Shown one piece after another: positions 34,584 through 41,956 of a stretch of 64,000 nt of DNA; position 1 is the stretch's first letter; every line of letters begins with the position of its first letter. The position numbers and the translations under genes were made by a program. The notes under the pieces were generated by a model. It did no database searches. It had not been told where the DNA came from and saw nothing but the letters and a program-made list of their open reading frames with translations. The DNA is taken from positions 333,230 to 397,229 of the forward strand of contig CAYTPV010000004.1 of NCBI GenBank assembly GCA_964440115.1, read 5' to 3'. Source of the DNA: JAEWWD01 sp964440115. Its GTDB lineage: Bacteria; Bacillota; Clostridia; Christensenellales; CAG-138.

Positions 34584-35308
34584 CAATTTGCGCCTCCAAA
34601 ATAGTTGTTACATTGCTCTATGACGGAATGGAATTCGTCGCACTGCATGCTGTAAGCCCGCTGCAGCATAGCGTCCCTAAACGCAAAGGAATCTCGTATA
34701 CGATGATCAAACACCAAGGCTGCGCGCGCTTCGTCGCCGGGGCGATGCGCGTCGGAACTGCACGAACGCAGAAGGTGCGGATTGGCCATGCACAATTCCA
34801 GCGCCTTGTCATTGCAGTTATCATGCCTGGGGCTGCAGTTGACTATTTCAATGCCGTGGACGCTGTCAAAAAACACAGTGGAATTACCGTTCCTAAATGG
34901 ATGCGCGTTGATAATGAGCACCTCATCCTTGAATTTTTCGTAAAATGCGCGGTGCCCCATGAGGTACATGTATGGATTTCTGCGAAGAAAAGCCTCGTCA
35001 ATACCATATATCAAATAGTCATTGTCGCTTTCGGGAAAACGGAGTTCCATGCCCAGTATGACATCCATACCAAGTTCATCGCCGCGTTTCTTCGCAAGCC
35101 GATATCCTGTAAGAAATTCATCTACACAGGAGTCCCAATCGTCTTTGCAATCAAGATTGGATATGTATGTCTCGTGCATATGGTCGGTGATTACTATTCC
35201 GGCGTATTTACGGTCGTGATACGTTTCTGCGATTGTGGCAGCAGGGATCCAGCCGCACTTGCTGCTTTCCTTTGTGTGCACGTGCGGATCATATAAATAG
35301 GATTTCAT
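34583..35308 (-). CDS. PHP-domain phosphoesterase (histidinol-phosphatase-like)
   Basis: Phosphoesterase of 241 residues with PHP metal motifs: DPHVHTKES (His9, His11), VITDHMHE, GMELRF, IINAHPFRNG and CSSDAHRPGD. It is unrelated at close range to the PHP gene at 4715. It sits 15 bases downstream of the LacI regulator and overlaps the PfkB gene, so all three form one operon. Histidinol phosphate is an unlikely substrate because no other histidine genes are nearby; a sugar phosphate or phosphodiester fits the context better, by inference. Confidence 0.85.
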   Translation of the reverse strand: MKSYLYDPHVHTKESSKCGWIPAATIAETYHDRKYAGIVITDHMHETYISNLDCKDDWDSCVDEFLTGYRLAKKRGDELGMDVILGMELRFPESDNDYLIYGIDEAFLRRNPYMYLMGHRAFYEKFKDEVLIINAHPFRNGNSTVFFDSVHGIEIVNCSPRHDNCNDKALELCMANPHLLRSCSSDAHRPGDEARAALVFDHRIRDSFAFRDAMLQRAYSMQCDEFHSVIEQCNNYFGGAN

Positions 35309-35323
35309 AGCGCCTCCGAGAAA

Positions 35324-36340
35324 CTATTTTAACGCAATACAGGACTTGCGCTTGATTAACGTCGGAATCAATATTTGGTGCGAGTATCCGATCGACGGAT
35401 TTCTGATCTTTTCGACGAGCATTTCCACCGCGATAGACGCCATGGTCATCTTCGGCTGCTCAATCGTGGAAAGATTGATTTTGGGAAGTCCGGTATAATG
35501 GATGTTATCAAATCCAAGCAGGGAAATATCTTCAGGTATGCGTATGCCAGCCTCATCCGCGGCCTGTAGTACGCCTAAAGCAAGGGAATCGGTAGCCGCA
35601 AAAATAGCAGTGTGAGAGAGTTTTGTTGAAAACATTTGCTTCGCGAGCGTATACCCGTGCTGAATGGAGCTGGAAGTATAAGGGCTGTTGTAAAACTGCG
35701 GGGTAATACCAAACTGAATGCATGCGTCGTTGTATCCGTCCGCACGCAACTGGTGTGTACTGCTGCGCTTGCGCCTGCCGAAATACAGAATATCCCGATG
35801 ACCCAGCGAGTAAAGGTATTCCGTGCCGATAAACATGCCCCGGTAATTATCCACCGCTACATAACTTTCCGGCAGGTCTCTGAGGTTCTCACTGACAAAT
35901 ACGGTGGGAACCTTTGTCATATGCTTTTTCAGCCTGTTGTAGGTATCCACGCTGGAGGGGACTATGATAATGCCGTCCACCTGACGGCCCATTAATAGTT
36001 CAAACACCTGTTCCTCCAGATTGAGATCGTGCGAAGAATTACAAAGCATGATATTATAGCCATGCGCACGTGCGTTGCGTTCAATATGGTAAGCGATTTC
36101 AGACATAAAGGGGTTTTCGACGCTGGTAACAATAAGCCCTAAGAGCTTTGTCTGCTTCATGACCATGGAACGTGCCACGGAATTAGCAGTGTAGCCCATT
36201 TCTTTGCATAGTTTTACGACACGTTCCCGAGTATCCTCGCTTATCTCAGGACTGCCCGAAAGCGCACGGGAAACGGTTGCGTACGATACGTTCGCAACCT
36301 TTGCAATATCCTTGATCGTAACCTTTTTCACCGAATTCAT
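35324..36340 (-). CDS. LacI-family transcriptional regulator
   Basis: Complete LacI/GalR regulator of 338 residues. The HTH is VTIKDIAKVANVSYATVSRALS (near residues 7-28; the segment is split here as IAKVANVS and YATVSRALS), the hinge helix is in GYTANSVARSM, and the effector domain begins LLGLIVTSVENPFMSE. AGGAGATG precedes the ATG. An operator of the ACGCAAACGTTT type sits 11 bases before its start codon and a good promoter lies upstream of that, so it is probably autoregulated. It is the only intact LacI protein in the window and the natural candidate to bind O1-O5. The effector is probably a sugar or sugar phosphate. Confidence 0.93.
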   Translation of the reverse strand: MNSVKKVTIKDIAKVANVSYATVSRALSGSPEISEDTRERVVKLCKEMGYTANSVARSMVMKQTKLLGLIVTSVENPFMSEIAYHIERNARAHGYNIMLCNSSHDLNLEEQVFELLMGRQVDGIIIVPSSVDTYNRLKKHMTKVPTVFVSENLRDLPESYVAVDNYRGMFIGTEYLYSLGHRDILYFGRRKRSSTHQLRADGYNDACIQFGITPQFYNSPYTSSSIQHGYTLAKQMFSTKLSHTAIFAATDSLALGVLQAADEAGIRIPEDISLLGFDNIHYTGLPKINLSTIEQPKMTMASIAVEMLVEKIRNPSIGYSHQILIPTLIKRKSCIALK

Positions 36341-36350
36341 CTCCTAATAG

Positions 36351-36366
36351 ACGCAAACGTTTTCAG
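36351..36366. promoter_or_regulatory. LacI-family operator O4 (autoregulatory)
   Basis: ACGCAAACGTTTTCAG: the left half is identical to O1 and the right half is degenerate. It lies between the predicted LacI promoter and start codon, about 10 bases downstream of the -10 box. Confidence 0.72.
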
Positions 36367-36375
36367 CTGTATTGA

Positions 36376-36404
36376 ATGATACTACATCTGCCTTTACTTG
36401 TCAA
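36376..36404 (-). promoter_or_regulatory. Sigma-A promoter of the LacI operon
   Basis: On the minus strand TTGACA (36404-36399), a 17-base spacer and TATCAT (36381-36376). Expected start is near 36369, just before operator O4. Confidence 0.8.
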
Positions 36405-36477
36405 TTGCACGGAATGTAAAATAGTATTCATACAGATAATATCATATGCTTTGGTTCAGCTATTCATAGTATCAGCA

Positions 36478-36506
36478 TTGACATAAAAAGCAGCTATAAG
36501 TATAAT
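36478..36506 (+). promoter_or_regulatory. Consensus sigma-A promoter of the phosphatase-fold gene
   Basis: Perfect TTGACA (36478-36483), a 17-base spacer and perfect TATAAT (36501-36506). Expected start near 36513, followed at once by operator O5. Confidence 0.88.
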
Positions 36507-36520
36507 TACATTGTTCATGT

Positions 36521-36536
36521 TCGGAAACGTTTGCGA
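36521..36536. promoter_or_regulatory. LacI-family operator O5
   Basis: TCGGAAACGTTTGCGA keeps the core AAACGTTTGCG of O1. It is centred about 15 bases after the predicted start of the gene at 36594. O4 and O5 lie 170 bases apart in the divergent LacI/phosphatase-fold intergenic region. Confidence 0.75.
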
Positions 36537-36593
36537 AAAACTATCAATTTTTAGAGGCCCAGCATTTTTGATAATTTAGAAACAGGTGAAAAA

Positions 36594-37655
36594 ATGATTG
36601 AATATGATATCAGTAAAATCCCTGTGGCAGTACAGCGCATGGAGTCGATACCTCATGTGGAGGCTATTTCCTGCTTGTCGAATGTATTTTTACCCGACGT
36701 TGAAAACACATACAGTACTGCAGGCTCAATTCCATGCCGTGCGATTGTTTTAAACATTGAGCAGGGAACGCGATTGAAATGGATCATTCCGTTCCTGAGC
36801 CTGCATCCTGAACTGCAAAACGCGGATATCATACTGGCTAATGAACTGGATTACGGAATGGCCCGCTCTCAAAACATCCATACAACAAAAGCCCTCGCAG
36901 AAGCCCTTCACATGAATTACGCTTTTGGCGTGGAATTCATTACCGTTAACGCAGGCAAAAACGGCAATGCGCAGGGATTGCACGGGAATGCGATATTATC
37001 CCGTTATCCGATTGATCGCGTGAAGCTGGTTCATCTGCCCATCGAATATGAGTGGTTTTACCGCGAAGATGACAGCCGCCTTGGTACGCGCATGGCGCTG
37101 CTTGCCCAAATGCATATTGGAGAACGGGATATCGGCGTTGTATGCGTGCATCTTGAAAACCGCGCTTCGCCTATGGGGAGGGTCAGGCAGTTTACCTATT
37201 TACTCGACGAGGTAGATGCTTATTTTGGTAAACTCCCTGTACTGATCGGCGGAGATATGAACACCAATACCGTTGATGGCGATTCACAGTCCAATATGGA
37301 AGAATTGAAGGATAAAGCTGAGCAAATGAAACGTCTTGGCGCTATTCCGGAATATGAGCCCATGATGGCGTTAGCCGAAACACGCGGGTATTCATACCGG
37401 GATTGCAATCTGTTTCATAAGTCAACACGTCGCAAGCACATGCCCGGGGAAGAGGATGTTCTGTTGAATTTGGATTGGTTCTTTCAAAGAGGACTTTCCT
37501 GCAGTTTGCCAGCACGCGTGGAGACGATATTTGATCATACAGTGCTGCCGGGCTGTCCTGAGCATATGAAAGAATTCGACGGCAAAGAGCTTTCCGATCA
37601 TGACGCTATCGCTATTACCTGTGAGATAAAAAATGATAAAAGCAGTTCTCTATAA
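36594..37655 (+). CDS. Endonuclease/exonuclease/phosphatase (EEP)-family hydrolase
   Basis: Soluble protein of 353 residues of the DNase I-like EEP superfamily. The metal Glu lies in LANELDYG, then HGNAILSRYPI, VVCVHLENRASP, GGDMNTN and the terminal LSDHDAI, so the active-site set is complete. The superfamily hydrolyses phosphodiesters and phosphomonoesters, including nucleic acids, sphingomyelin and inositol phosphates. The first 50 residues are not typical. CAGGTG is a modest ribosome site. Its promoter and operator place it in the LacI regulon, arguing for a small organic phosphate substrate rather than DNA. Its end overlaps the ruined HAD gene. Confidence 0.82.
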   Translation: MIEYDISKIPVAVQRMESIPHVEAISCLSNVFLPDVENTYSTAGSIPCRAIVLNIEQGTRLKWIIPFLSLHPELQNADIILANELDYGMARSQNIHTTKALAEALHMNYAFGVEFITVNAGKNGNAQGLHGNAILSRYPIDRVKLVHLPIEYEWFYREDDSRLGTRMALLAQMHIGERDIGVVCVHLENRASPMGRVRQFTYLLDEVDAYFGKLPVLIGGDMNTNTVDGDSQSNMEELKDKAEQMKRLGAIPEYEPMMALAETRGYSYRDCNLFHKSTRRKHMPGEEDVLLNLDWFFQRGLSCSLPARVETIFDHTVLPGCPEHMKEFDGKELSDHDAIAITCEIKNDKSSSL

Positions 37656-38214
37656 TGTGGCGGAGTGCTGTATGCTTCATATAATGACGATGCGCTAAGG
37701 CTGGATTTTGCTAAGCGGTTGCTGCCAAAGCTGAATGAATTGGGGATTGCCACCGACTCCACACTTGAGGCGTTCAATCAAAGCAAAGAGCAAAAGAGTA
37801 TAAATCCTGGGCAGAAGATACCATGCAAGAACTGCCTCTCTGCGCACCTGAGATATGGGCCAACAAAATTATGTCTAGAACGTTCGTACCACATTATGTA
37901 CGACAACATGGATTAGAAGAATACTTCCGTTTTATCCTGATGTCCAGTGAAATCGGAATACGCAAGCCAAGCGCCGAGATATTCCGCATAGCGGCGCAAA
38001 GACTTGGTATTCTTCCGGGCGAATGCGCATATGTAGGAGATATCATATCAAGGGATGTGCGCGGCATACGAAATGCCGGGATCAAAATCGATAATCCTGG
38101 TGTTGCGTATAAAGAGCGGCATACATTGGAAAAGGCTATGATGTGGATTGCGATATTGAAAATCTCAGCGAAATTCCAGAAATCATTCGAATGTATAATG
38201 CCGTGCTCAGTTAA
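37633..38214 (+). pseudogene. HAD-superfamily phosphatase pseudogene
   Basis: Remains of a sixth member of the local HAD group, starting MIKAVLYNVAE, which aligns with MIKAVVFDMGG of the 28.2-kb copy; the nucleophile Asp reads Asn here. The frame then shifts into LYASYNDDALRLDFAK, shifts again into EYKSWAEDTMQELP...PEIWANK, loses about 60 codons including motif II, continues through GIRKPSAEIF and YVGDIISRDVRG, and shifts once more to end in ENLSEIPEIIRMYN. At least three frameshifts plus an internal deletion make it non-functional. It overlaps the end of the EEP gene, so it was once the second gene of that operon. Confidence 0.85.
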
Positions 38215-38226
38215 TAGAAACAATTT

Positions 38227-38242
38227 ACGTAAACGTTTGCAG
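38227..38242. promoter_or_regulatory. LacI-type operator-like site O6, orphaned
   Basis: ACGTAAACGTTTGCAG contains the core AAACGTTTGC. It lies after the HAD pseudogene and before a terminator, with no promoter beside it. It may be a relic of a lost promoter region. Confidence 0.45.
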
Positions 38243-38253
38243 CATACGGAAAT

Positions 38254-38285
38254 CTGACACACCGGAAGAAGAGTCCGGTGGTCAG
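38254..38285. terminator. Hairpin between convergent genes, probable terminator
   Basis: CTGAC plus CACCGGA (38254-38266) pair with TCCGGTG plus GTCAG (74-80 and 81-85 of the 38200s), a 12-bp stem with one bulge. T-tracts are weak on both sides. It follows the DUF47 stop on the minus strand by 13 bases. Confidence 0.6.
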
Positions 38286-38298
38286 GTTGTTGGGAATA

Positions 38299-38919
38299 TC
38301 AGGTTTTGGTGATAATAATGCCTTCTACAAGATTCGCTACATCTTCGCAATCGTCCAGTGCGTTTTCGAGTTCGTCGTAAATCTTGTGTTTCTTGATGAG
38401 TTCGATAGCATCCTTTTCCGTGTCAAACAGCTCGCGCAGAGCATCTTTGTAGCAGCGGTCGCCCATTTCTTCAATGCGGTTGATTTCAACAACCAGCTCA
38501 TAAAGCTTGCTGTTGCGTTTGCCGCGTTTTAGCTCGGACATCAGCTCTAAGAGCTTTTCACAGGCTTCCACATTGAGTTTTGCCATGGCTTTCATGGGGT
38601 CCGTGATTTGGGTGACGTGCATCATCCATAAATGATTTGAGACGGATTCGATGTCATCTACGATATCGTCGGTTTCGTTAGCGATCTTATGGATGTCGTC
38701 GCGGTCGATAGGCGTAATGAAAGCGTCATTCAGCTGCTCGGAAATTTCATGCATATGATTGTCGGCTTCCTGTTCTACCTTCTTTATTGCATGGAATGCA
38801 TCTTCCGTAAGCGTGCTGCTGTCCATTATATCCTTCAGCATGTTTGCGGATCTGAGCGCGAATTCAACACCACGTACAAAAGACTCATAAAAATCCATGT
38901 CTTTTTTCTTTAGTTTCAT
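38299..38919 (-). CDS. DUF47/PhoU-like phosphate transport accessory protein
   Basis: All-helical cytoplasmic protein of 206 residues of the DUF47 family (YkaA, Pit accessory protein). The repeated Glu/Asp-rich motifs FHAIKKVEQEADNHMHEI and IEEMGDRCYKDALREL are PhoU-like metal-cluster motifs. These proteins are encoded with PiT transporters and modulate phosphate uptake. Here it lies 13 bases downstream of the PiT gene. AAAGGAG precedes the ATG at 38919 by eight bases; the GTG at 38928 is too close to it. Confidence 0.9.
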   Translation of the reverse strand: MKLKKKDMDFYESFVRGVEFALRSANMLKDIMDSSTLTEDAFHAIKKVEQEADNHMHEISEQLNDAFITPIDRDDIHKIANETDDIVDDIESVSNHLWMMHVTQITDPMKAMAKLNVEACEKLLELMSELKRGKRNSKLYELVVEINRIEEMGDRCYKDALRELFDTEKDAIELIKKHKIYDELENALDDCEDVANLVEGIIITKT

Positions 38920-38932
38920 ATGGTTCACTCCT

Positions 38933-39931
38933 TTAGAATATTGCGTTCATTAAAAGCGCCATCAAGTAACCAATCAGCGCGCAGGCGGGGAAGGTCAGCA
39001 CCCATGCGAGGATCATTTCTTTGACAATGTTCCAGTTGACGTTGGAGACCCTTCTTGCGGCTGCAGCCCCTAATATCGCCGTGCCTTTGGTATTGGTCGT
39101 GCTCAGCGGAATACCCATAATGGTTGCGCCGATCATACAGGCTGAAGCCGCTATCTCTGCGGAAAACCCCTGATATTTTTCAATCTTGACCATGTCCATG
39201 CCCATTGTCTTAATAATGCGATAGCCGCCAATGGACGTTCCCACAGCCATGATCATGGAACAGGCTACCATTACCCAGATTGGGATAACCATATGGCTTC
39301 CTGGCGCAATCATACCGCCCAGCATCATAGCAAAGGCCCATATGCCTACAAACTTCTGTCCGTCCTGCGCGCCGTGACTGAATGCCATAGCAGCAGCGGA
39401 AACAACTTGTCCAATTGAAAAAAAACGATTGGCTTTGTGCCGGCTTACGTGCGAGAAACCTTTTGCCACCGCAACCGTCATCAGCCAACCGGATACAAAC
39501 CCCAATATTGAGGAAATTCCCAAACCAATCAGTACCTTCTGCCATTCTGCCCAACTCACGGAAGCAATACCTCCGTTCGCGAGCGCTGCGCCTGTTAATC
39601 CCGCGATCAACGCATGGCTTTCGCTGGTGGGTATTCCAAACTTCCAGGCGCCTACCGCCCAACTGACAATCGCAATCTGTGCGGCAGCAAGCGTGACCAG
39701 ACCGTCTTTCCCGGGACTCAGTTCAATTATTTTTGTAATGGTCTCCGCGACAGCCGTACCCATCAGCAGAACACCAAGCAAATTAAAAATTGCTGCGAGT
39801 ATAACGGCCTTTCTTGGGGAAAGCACCCGGGTGGAAACGACAGTGGTGAGGGCATTGGGCGCGTCCGTCCAGCCATTCACGAATATGGAGCAACAAATTA
39901 GCAGAATGACGAACACCAATCCAAATCCCAT
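38933..39931 (-). CDS. pit: PiT-family inorganic phosphate transporter
   Basis: Low-affinity proton- or sodium-coupled phosphate permease of 332 residues with about ten transmembrane segments. The two inverted signature repeats are NGWTDAPNALTT near the N terminus and FSHGAQDGQKFVG in the middle. The ATG at 39931 has GAGGTG upstream; the longer frame reads through the structured leader and is rejected. It forms an operon with the DUF47 gene. The 200-base leader with a terminator-like hairpin suggests attenuation. Inorganic phosphate released by nearby phosphatases could make this location meaningful, but PiT genes are widespread. Confidence 0.93.
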   Translation of the reverse strand: MGFGLVFVILLICCSIFVNGWTDAPNALTTVVSTRVLSPRKAVILAAIFNLLGVLLMGTAVAETITKIIELSPGKDGLVTLAAAQIAIVSWAVGAWKFGIPTSESHALIAGLTGAALANGGIASVSWAEWQKVLIGLGISSILGFVSGWLMTVAVAKGFSHVSRHKANRFFSIGQVVSAAAMAFSHGAQDGQKFVGIWAFAMMLGGMIAPGSHMVIPIWVMVACSMIMAVGTSIGGYRIIKTMGMDMVKIEKYQGFSAEIAASACMIGATIMGIPLSTTNTKGTAILGAAAARRVSNVNWNIVKEMILAWVLTFPACALIGYLMALLMNAIF

Positions 39932-40131
39932 GTATTCTACACACCTCTTTTCATCAAAATTTAAAATGAAAACTGTATATGCGCACTCTTGGGACGCGCA
40001 AAAAACGCCGGCATGAGAGGGTATATGTGCACATTTCCTCAAAGCCGGCAATTGTTTTTGCAGAAATACCAGTCAAATTAAGAATAGTATTTGACTGCAT
40101 GGAGAAAATTATTCAAACACAAAAATCTCCA
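39932..40131 (-). promoter_or_regulatory. Structured leader RNA of the phosphate transporter operon with attenuator
   Basis: Reading the minus strand from the promoter there are three elements. Hairpin 1 pairs TGGAGA with TCTCCA (40131-40100). Hairpin 2 is a perfect 9-bp stem, CAGTCAAAT with ATTTGACTG (40097-40070). The third is a terminator-like hairpin whose outer arms are GCCGGC (40049-40044 and 40012-40007), followed by GTTTTTTG (40007-40000). About 70 bases separate it from the start codon. This looks like a riboswitch or protein-controlled attenuator. I could not match it to a known class. Confidence 0.6.
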
Positions 40132-40138
40132 CAAATAA

Positions 40139-40168
40139 ATTATAATCGTCATGGATATATAGTGTCAA
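40139..40168 (-). promoter_or_regulatory. Sigma-A promoter of the pit operon
   Basis: On the minus strand TTGACA (40168-40163), an 18-base spacer and perfect TATAAT (40144-40139). Start expected near 40131, 200 bases before the pit ATG. From 40169 to 40350 I see nothing. Confidence 0.8.
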
Positions 40169-40352
40169 TCTACATTTTTCGTAAAATTCCAGCAAAATAT
40201 TCGGTTACATTCCAATAATACACAGATTTGCGGGTTGTATAACTTGACTTTGTCCAACGAAGGCAAGCAATGCTAGATCATGATCTCTGTTTAGGGAGAG
40301 CAAGGGGATTAAATATCGTGGAATGGCTTGGTCATTACGGGGAAAAAGTGCT

Positions 40353-40380
40353 TTGCTTTCAAACTCCGCTATGCTATAAT
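40353..40380 (+). promoter_or_regulatory. Probable tRNA promoter
   Basis: Perfect TATAAT at 40375-40380 with a poor -35 (TTGCTT, 40353-40358). The -10 box is 14 bases before the tRNA. Confidence 0.55.
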
Positions 40381-40394
40381 CGTCTATGCGGCAT

Positions 40395-40471
40395 GCGCCC
40401 GTAGCCCAGTTGGATAGAGCGACAGACTCCGACTCTGTAGGCCGCACGTTCGAATCGTGTCGGGCGCGCCA
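40395..40471 (+). tRNA. tRNA-Arg (anticodon CCG)
   Basis: A full cloverleaf of 77 bases including an encoded CCA. The acceptor arms are GCGCCCG and CGGGCGC, the D arm lies in GCCCAGTTGGATAGAGC, the anticodon stem is ACAGA/TCTGT with loop CTCCGAC (anticodon CCG), and the T loop is GTTCGAATC. It is followed by a terminator and an integrase remnant, so it probably served as an attachment site. Confidence 0.95.
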
Positions 40472-40475
40472 ATAA

Positions 40476-40514
40476 AAAACCCCGAGAAACACTAGGTTTC
40501 CGGGGTTTTGCTTT
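40476..40514 (+). terminator. Terminator of the tRNA transcript
   Basis: AAAACCCC (40476-40483) pairs with GGGGTTTT (40502-40509), with an inner GAAAC/GTTTC stem. T residues follow. Confidence 0.85.
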
Positions 40515-40736
40515 TTCAGAAAAACTACATCTTACTTTTCGTTCTGGCAACTTTTTGGCAACCTTTTTGAAAAAAGCACTATTCAATTTGCCTGCTGCAA
40601 CCTGTTCCTGATGAGCGGCAATGCGTGCATAGATGGACAAAGTCGTTTTTACATCTGCATGACCGAGCCACTTTTGCGCGGCAAGACGTCGACACCGGCA
40701 AAGGATACTGGCGTAGTTGTGCCGGAAATTGCGGTT
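40515..40736 (-). pseudogene. Tyrosine recombinase (phage integrase) C-terminal remnant
   Basis: Reading minus from 40736 the frame gives RNFRHNYASIL, then KWLGHADVKTTLSIYARIAA, ending FFKKVAKKLPERK. These are the box II HxxR region (RHNYAS), the GHAD box and the catalytic Tyr of integrases. Everything upstream of box II is missing, and the first part of the catalytic domain is not found in this window. The frame has no stop of its own and runs on through the terminator and the antisense of the tRNA to 40374. Its position next to the tRNA 3' end is classical for an integrated element, of which only this end remains. No second att copy is visible. Confidence 0.75.
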
Positions 40737-41007
40737 AAGACGGTAGCGATATATTACATGAACAACAGAATACGACAGGAATTGGGTATCTTAACTACCA
40801 AGCAGCGCTTTGAAAACCGCACGAGGCTGCGGCGTTTTCCACGCGTACATATTCTGCGTGGAAGAACACGTATATTAGCGCCGTGGAAGCGGGAGCTATG
40901 CGAAGGGAACTGCTGCGAGAGGCGATAGCTGGACAGCCACTTGAGCGTAAATGTTAAGTGTTTATCCGGATGGGAATAAAAAAGGTGACTAATCCATCCT
41001 CCGTCTT
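40737..41007. other. Gap of decayed sequence
   Basis: No convincing gene. A plus-strand frame over 40611-40928 and a minus-strand frame over 40954-41220 are open but resemble no family with confidence. The stretch is likely debris of the mobile element whose integrase end lies beside it. Confidence 0.5.
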
Positions 41008-41934
41008 ATGAAATTCGATGAACCCACAAACAAAGTTAAGGCGGAGTGGCGTCAGGTTTATGCTGGCTTTGATAGCTGGGGGCGGGATATTCACATGCGA
41101 AAATGGGAAATGTCTTTGAAAAAGAGAAAACTTGATAACTATTGCCGCATAGATAATGATCTTTACGATAGAGACGGAGATATATGGCGGCAGTCGGATT
41201 CGCCTTTCTTTCTTATGCAATGTTCTGTAAATCCCGCGCGACTCAGCTATTTAAAAAAAAAGTTATTCACAGAGTTCGATATCAACCCTCAGGGCAGATC
41301 TGCTTTGGAGGTTGGCTGCGGAGGCGGCGTACTAACCAGAGAAATTGCGTTAATGGGCTTTGATGTGATCGGAATAGACCCGTCAGAACAATCCATCAAA
41401 ATAGCGACTGAACATGCATATGAAGATAGCCTTCGGATCACCTATGAGAAAGGCATGGGCGAAGCACTGCCATACAGGAACGGTGCCTTCGACGTTGTTT
41501 TCTGCTGTGACGTTCTTGAGCATGTGCGTGATGTGCCAAAAGTGATTTCAGAAATATCCCGCGTACTAAAACCGGGGGGGCTTTTTTGCTATGACACACT
41601 GAACCGCACGTTATTAAGCAAACTTTTGGCTATTCACATTTCTCAGGACTGGAAACGATGGGCCTTCGCGCCGCCTAATCTTCATGTTTGGGAGATGTTT
41701 ATTAAACCGGATGAATTAAAAAACTTACTCGGGCAAAATAATCTGGAATGGAAAGAACACGTAGGCATGGGCCCGAATGTTTCGTTGCTCAAACTGCTGC
41801 GTCTTTTGCGAAAACGAGCTGCAGGACTGATGACATACAAGGATATTGGCAGGTATCTGTTCATGGTTGAAAGCAGAAGCATGAACATTATGTATATGGG
41901 GTACGCCATTAAGACAGATATTCAGAAAAATTAG
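41008..41934 (+). CDS. SAM-dependent methyltransferase (UbiG-like)
   Basis: Class I methyltransferase of up to 308 residues. The SAM-binding motif is ALEVGCGGGVLTREIA, motif II is near DVVFCCDVLEHV and motif III LKPGGLFCYDTLNR. The segment before the fold, NPARLSYLKKKL, matches the NPLRLxYI signature of UbiG-type O-methyltransferases. No ribosome site precedes the ATG at 41008; the ATG at 41095 with GGGGGCGGG upstream is an alternative start. It heads a three-gene cassette with gaps of 22 and 13 bases. Clostridia generally lack ubiquinone, so the acceptor is probably another phenolic or lipid-like hydroxyl compound. Confidence 0.8.
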   Translation: MKFDEPTNKVKAEWRQVYAGFDSWGRDIHMRKWEMSLKKRKLDNYCRIDNDLYDRDGDIWRQSDSPFFLMQCSVNPARLSYLKKKLFTEFDINPQGRSALEVGCGGGVLTREIALMGFDVIGIDPSEQSIKIATEHAYEDSLRITYEKGMGEALPYRNGAFDVVFCCDVLEHVRDVPKVISEISRVLKPGGLFCYDTLNRTLLSKLLAIHISQDWKRWAFAPPNLHVWEMFIKPDELKNLLGQNNLEWKEHVGMGPNVSLLKLLRLLRKRAAGLMTYKDIGRYLFMVESRSMNIMYMGYAIKTDIQKN

Positions 41935-41956
41935 AGGTTGATAAGAGGGATTTAGC

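Noticed and set aside
40611..40928. A plus-strand frame with a segment (QELGILTTKQRFENR) faintly like the tail of a transposase
   Set aside because: Too short, no other transposase motif, and it overlaps the integrase remnant on the other strand.
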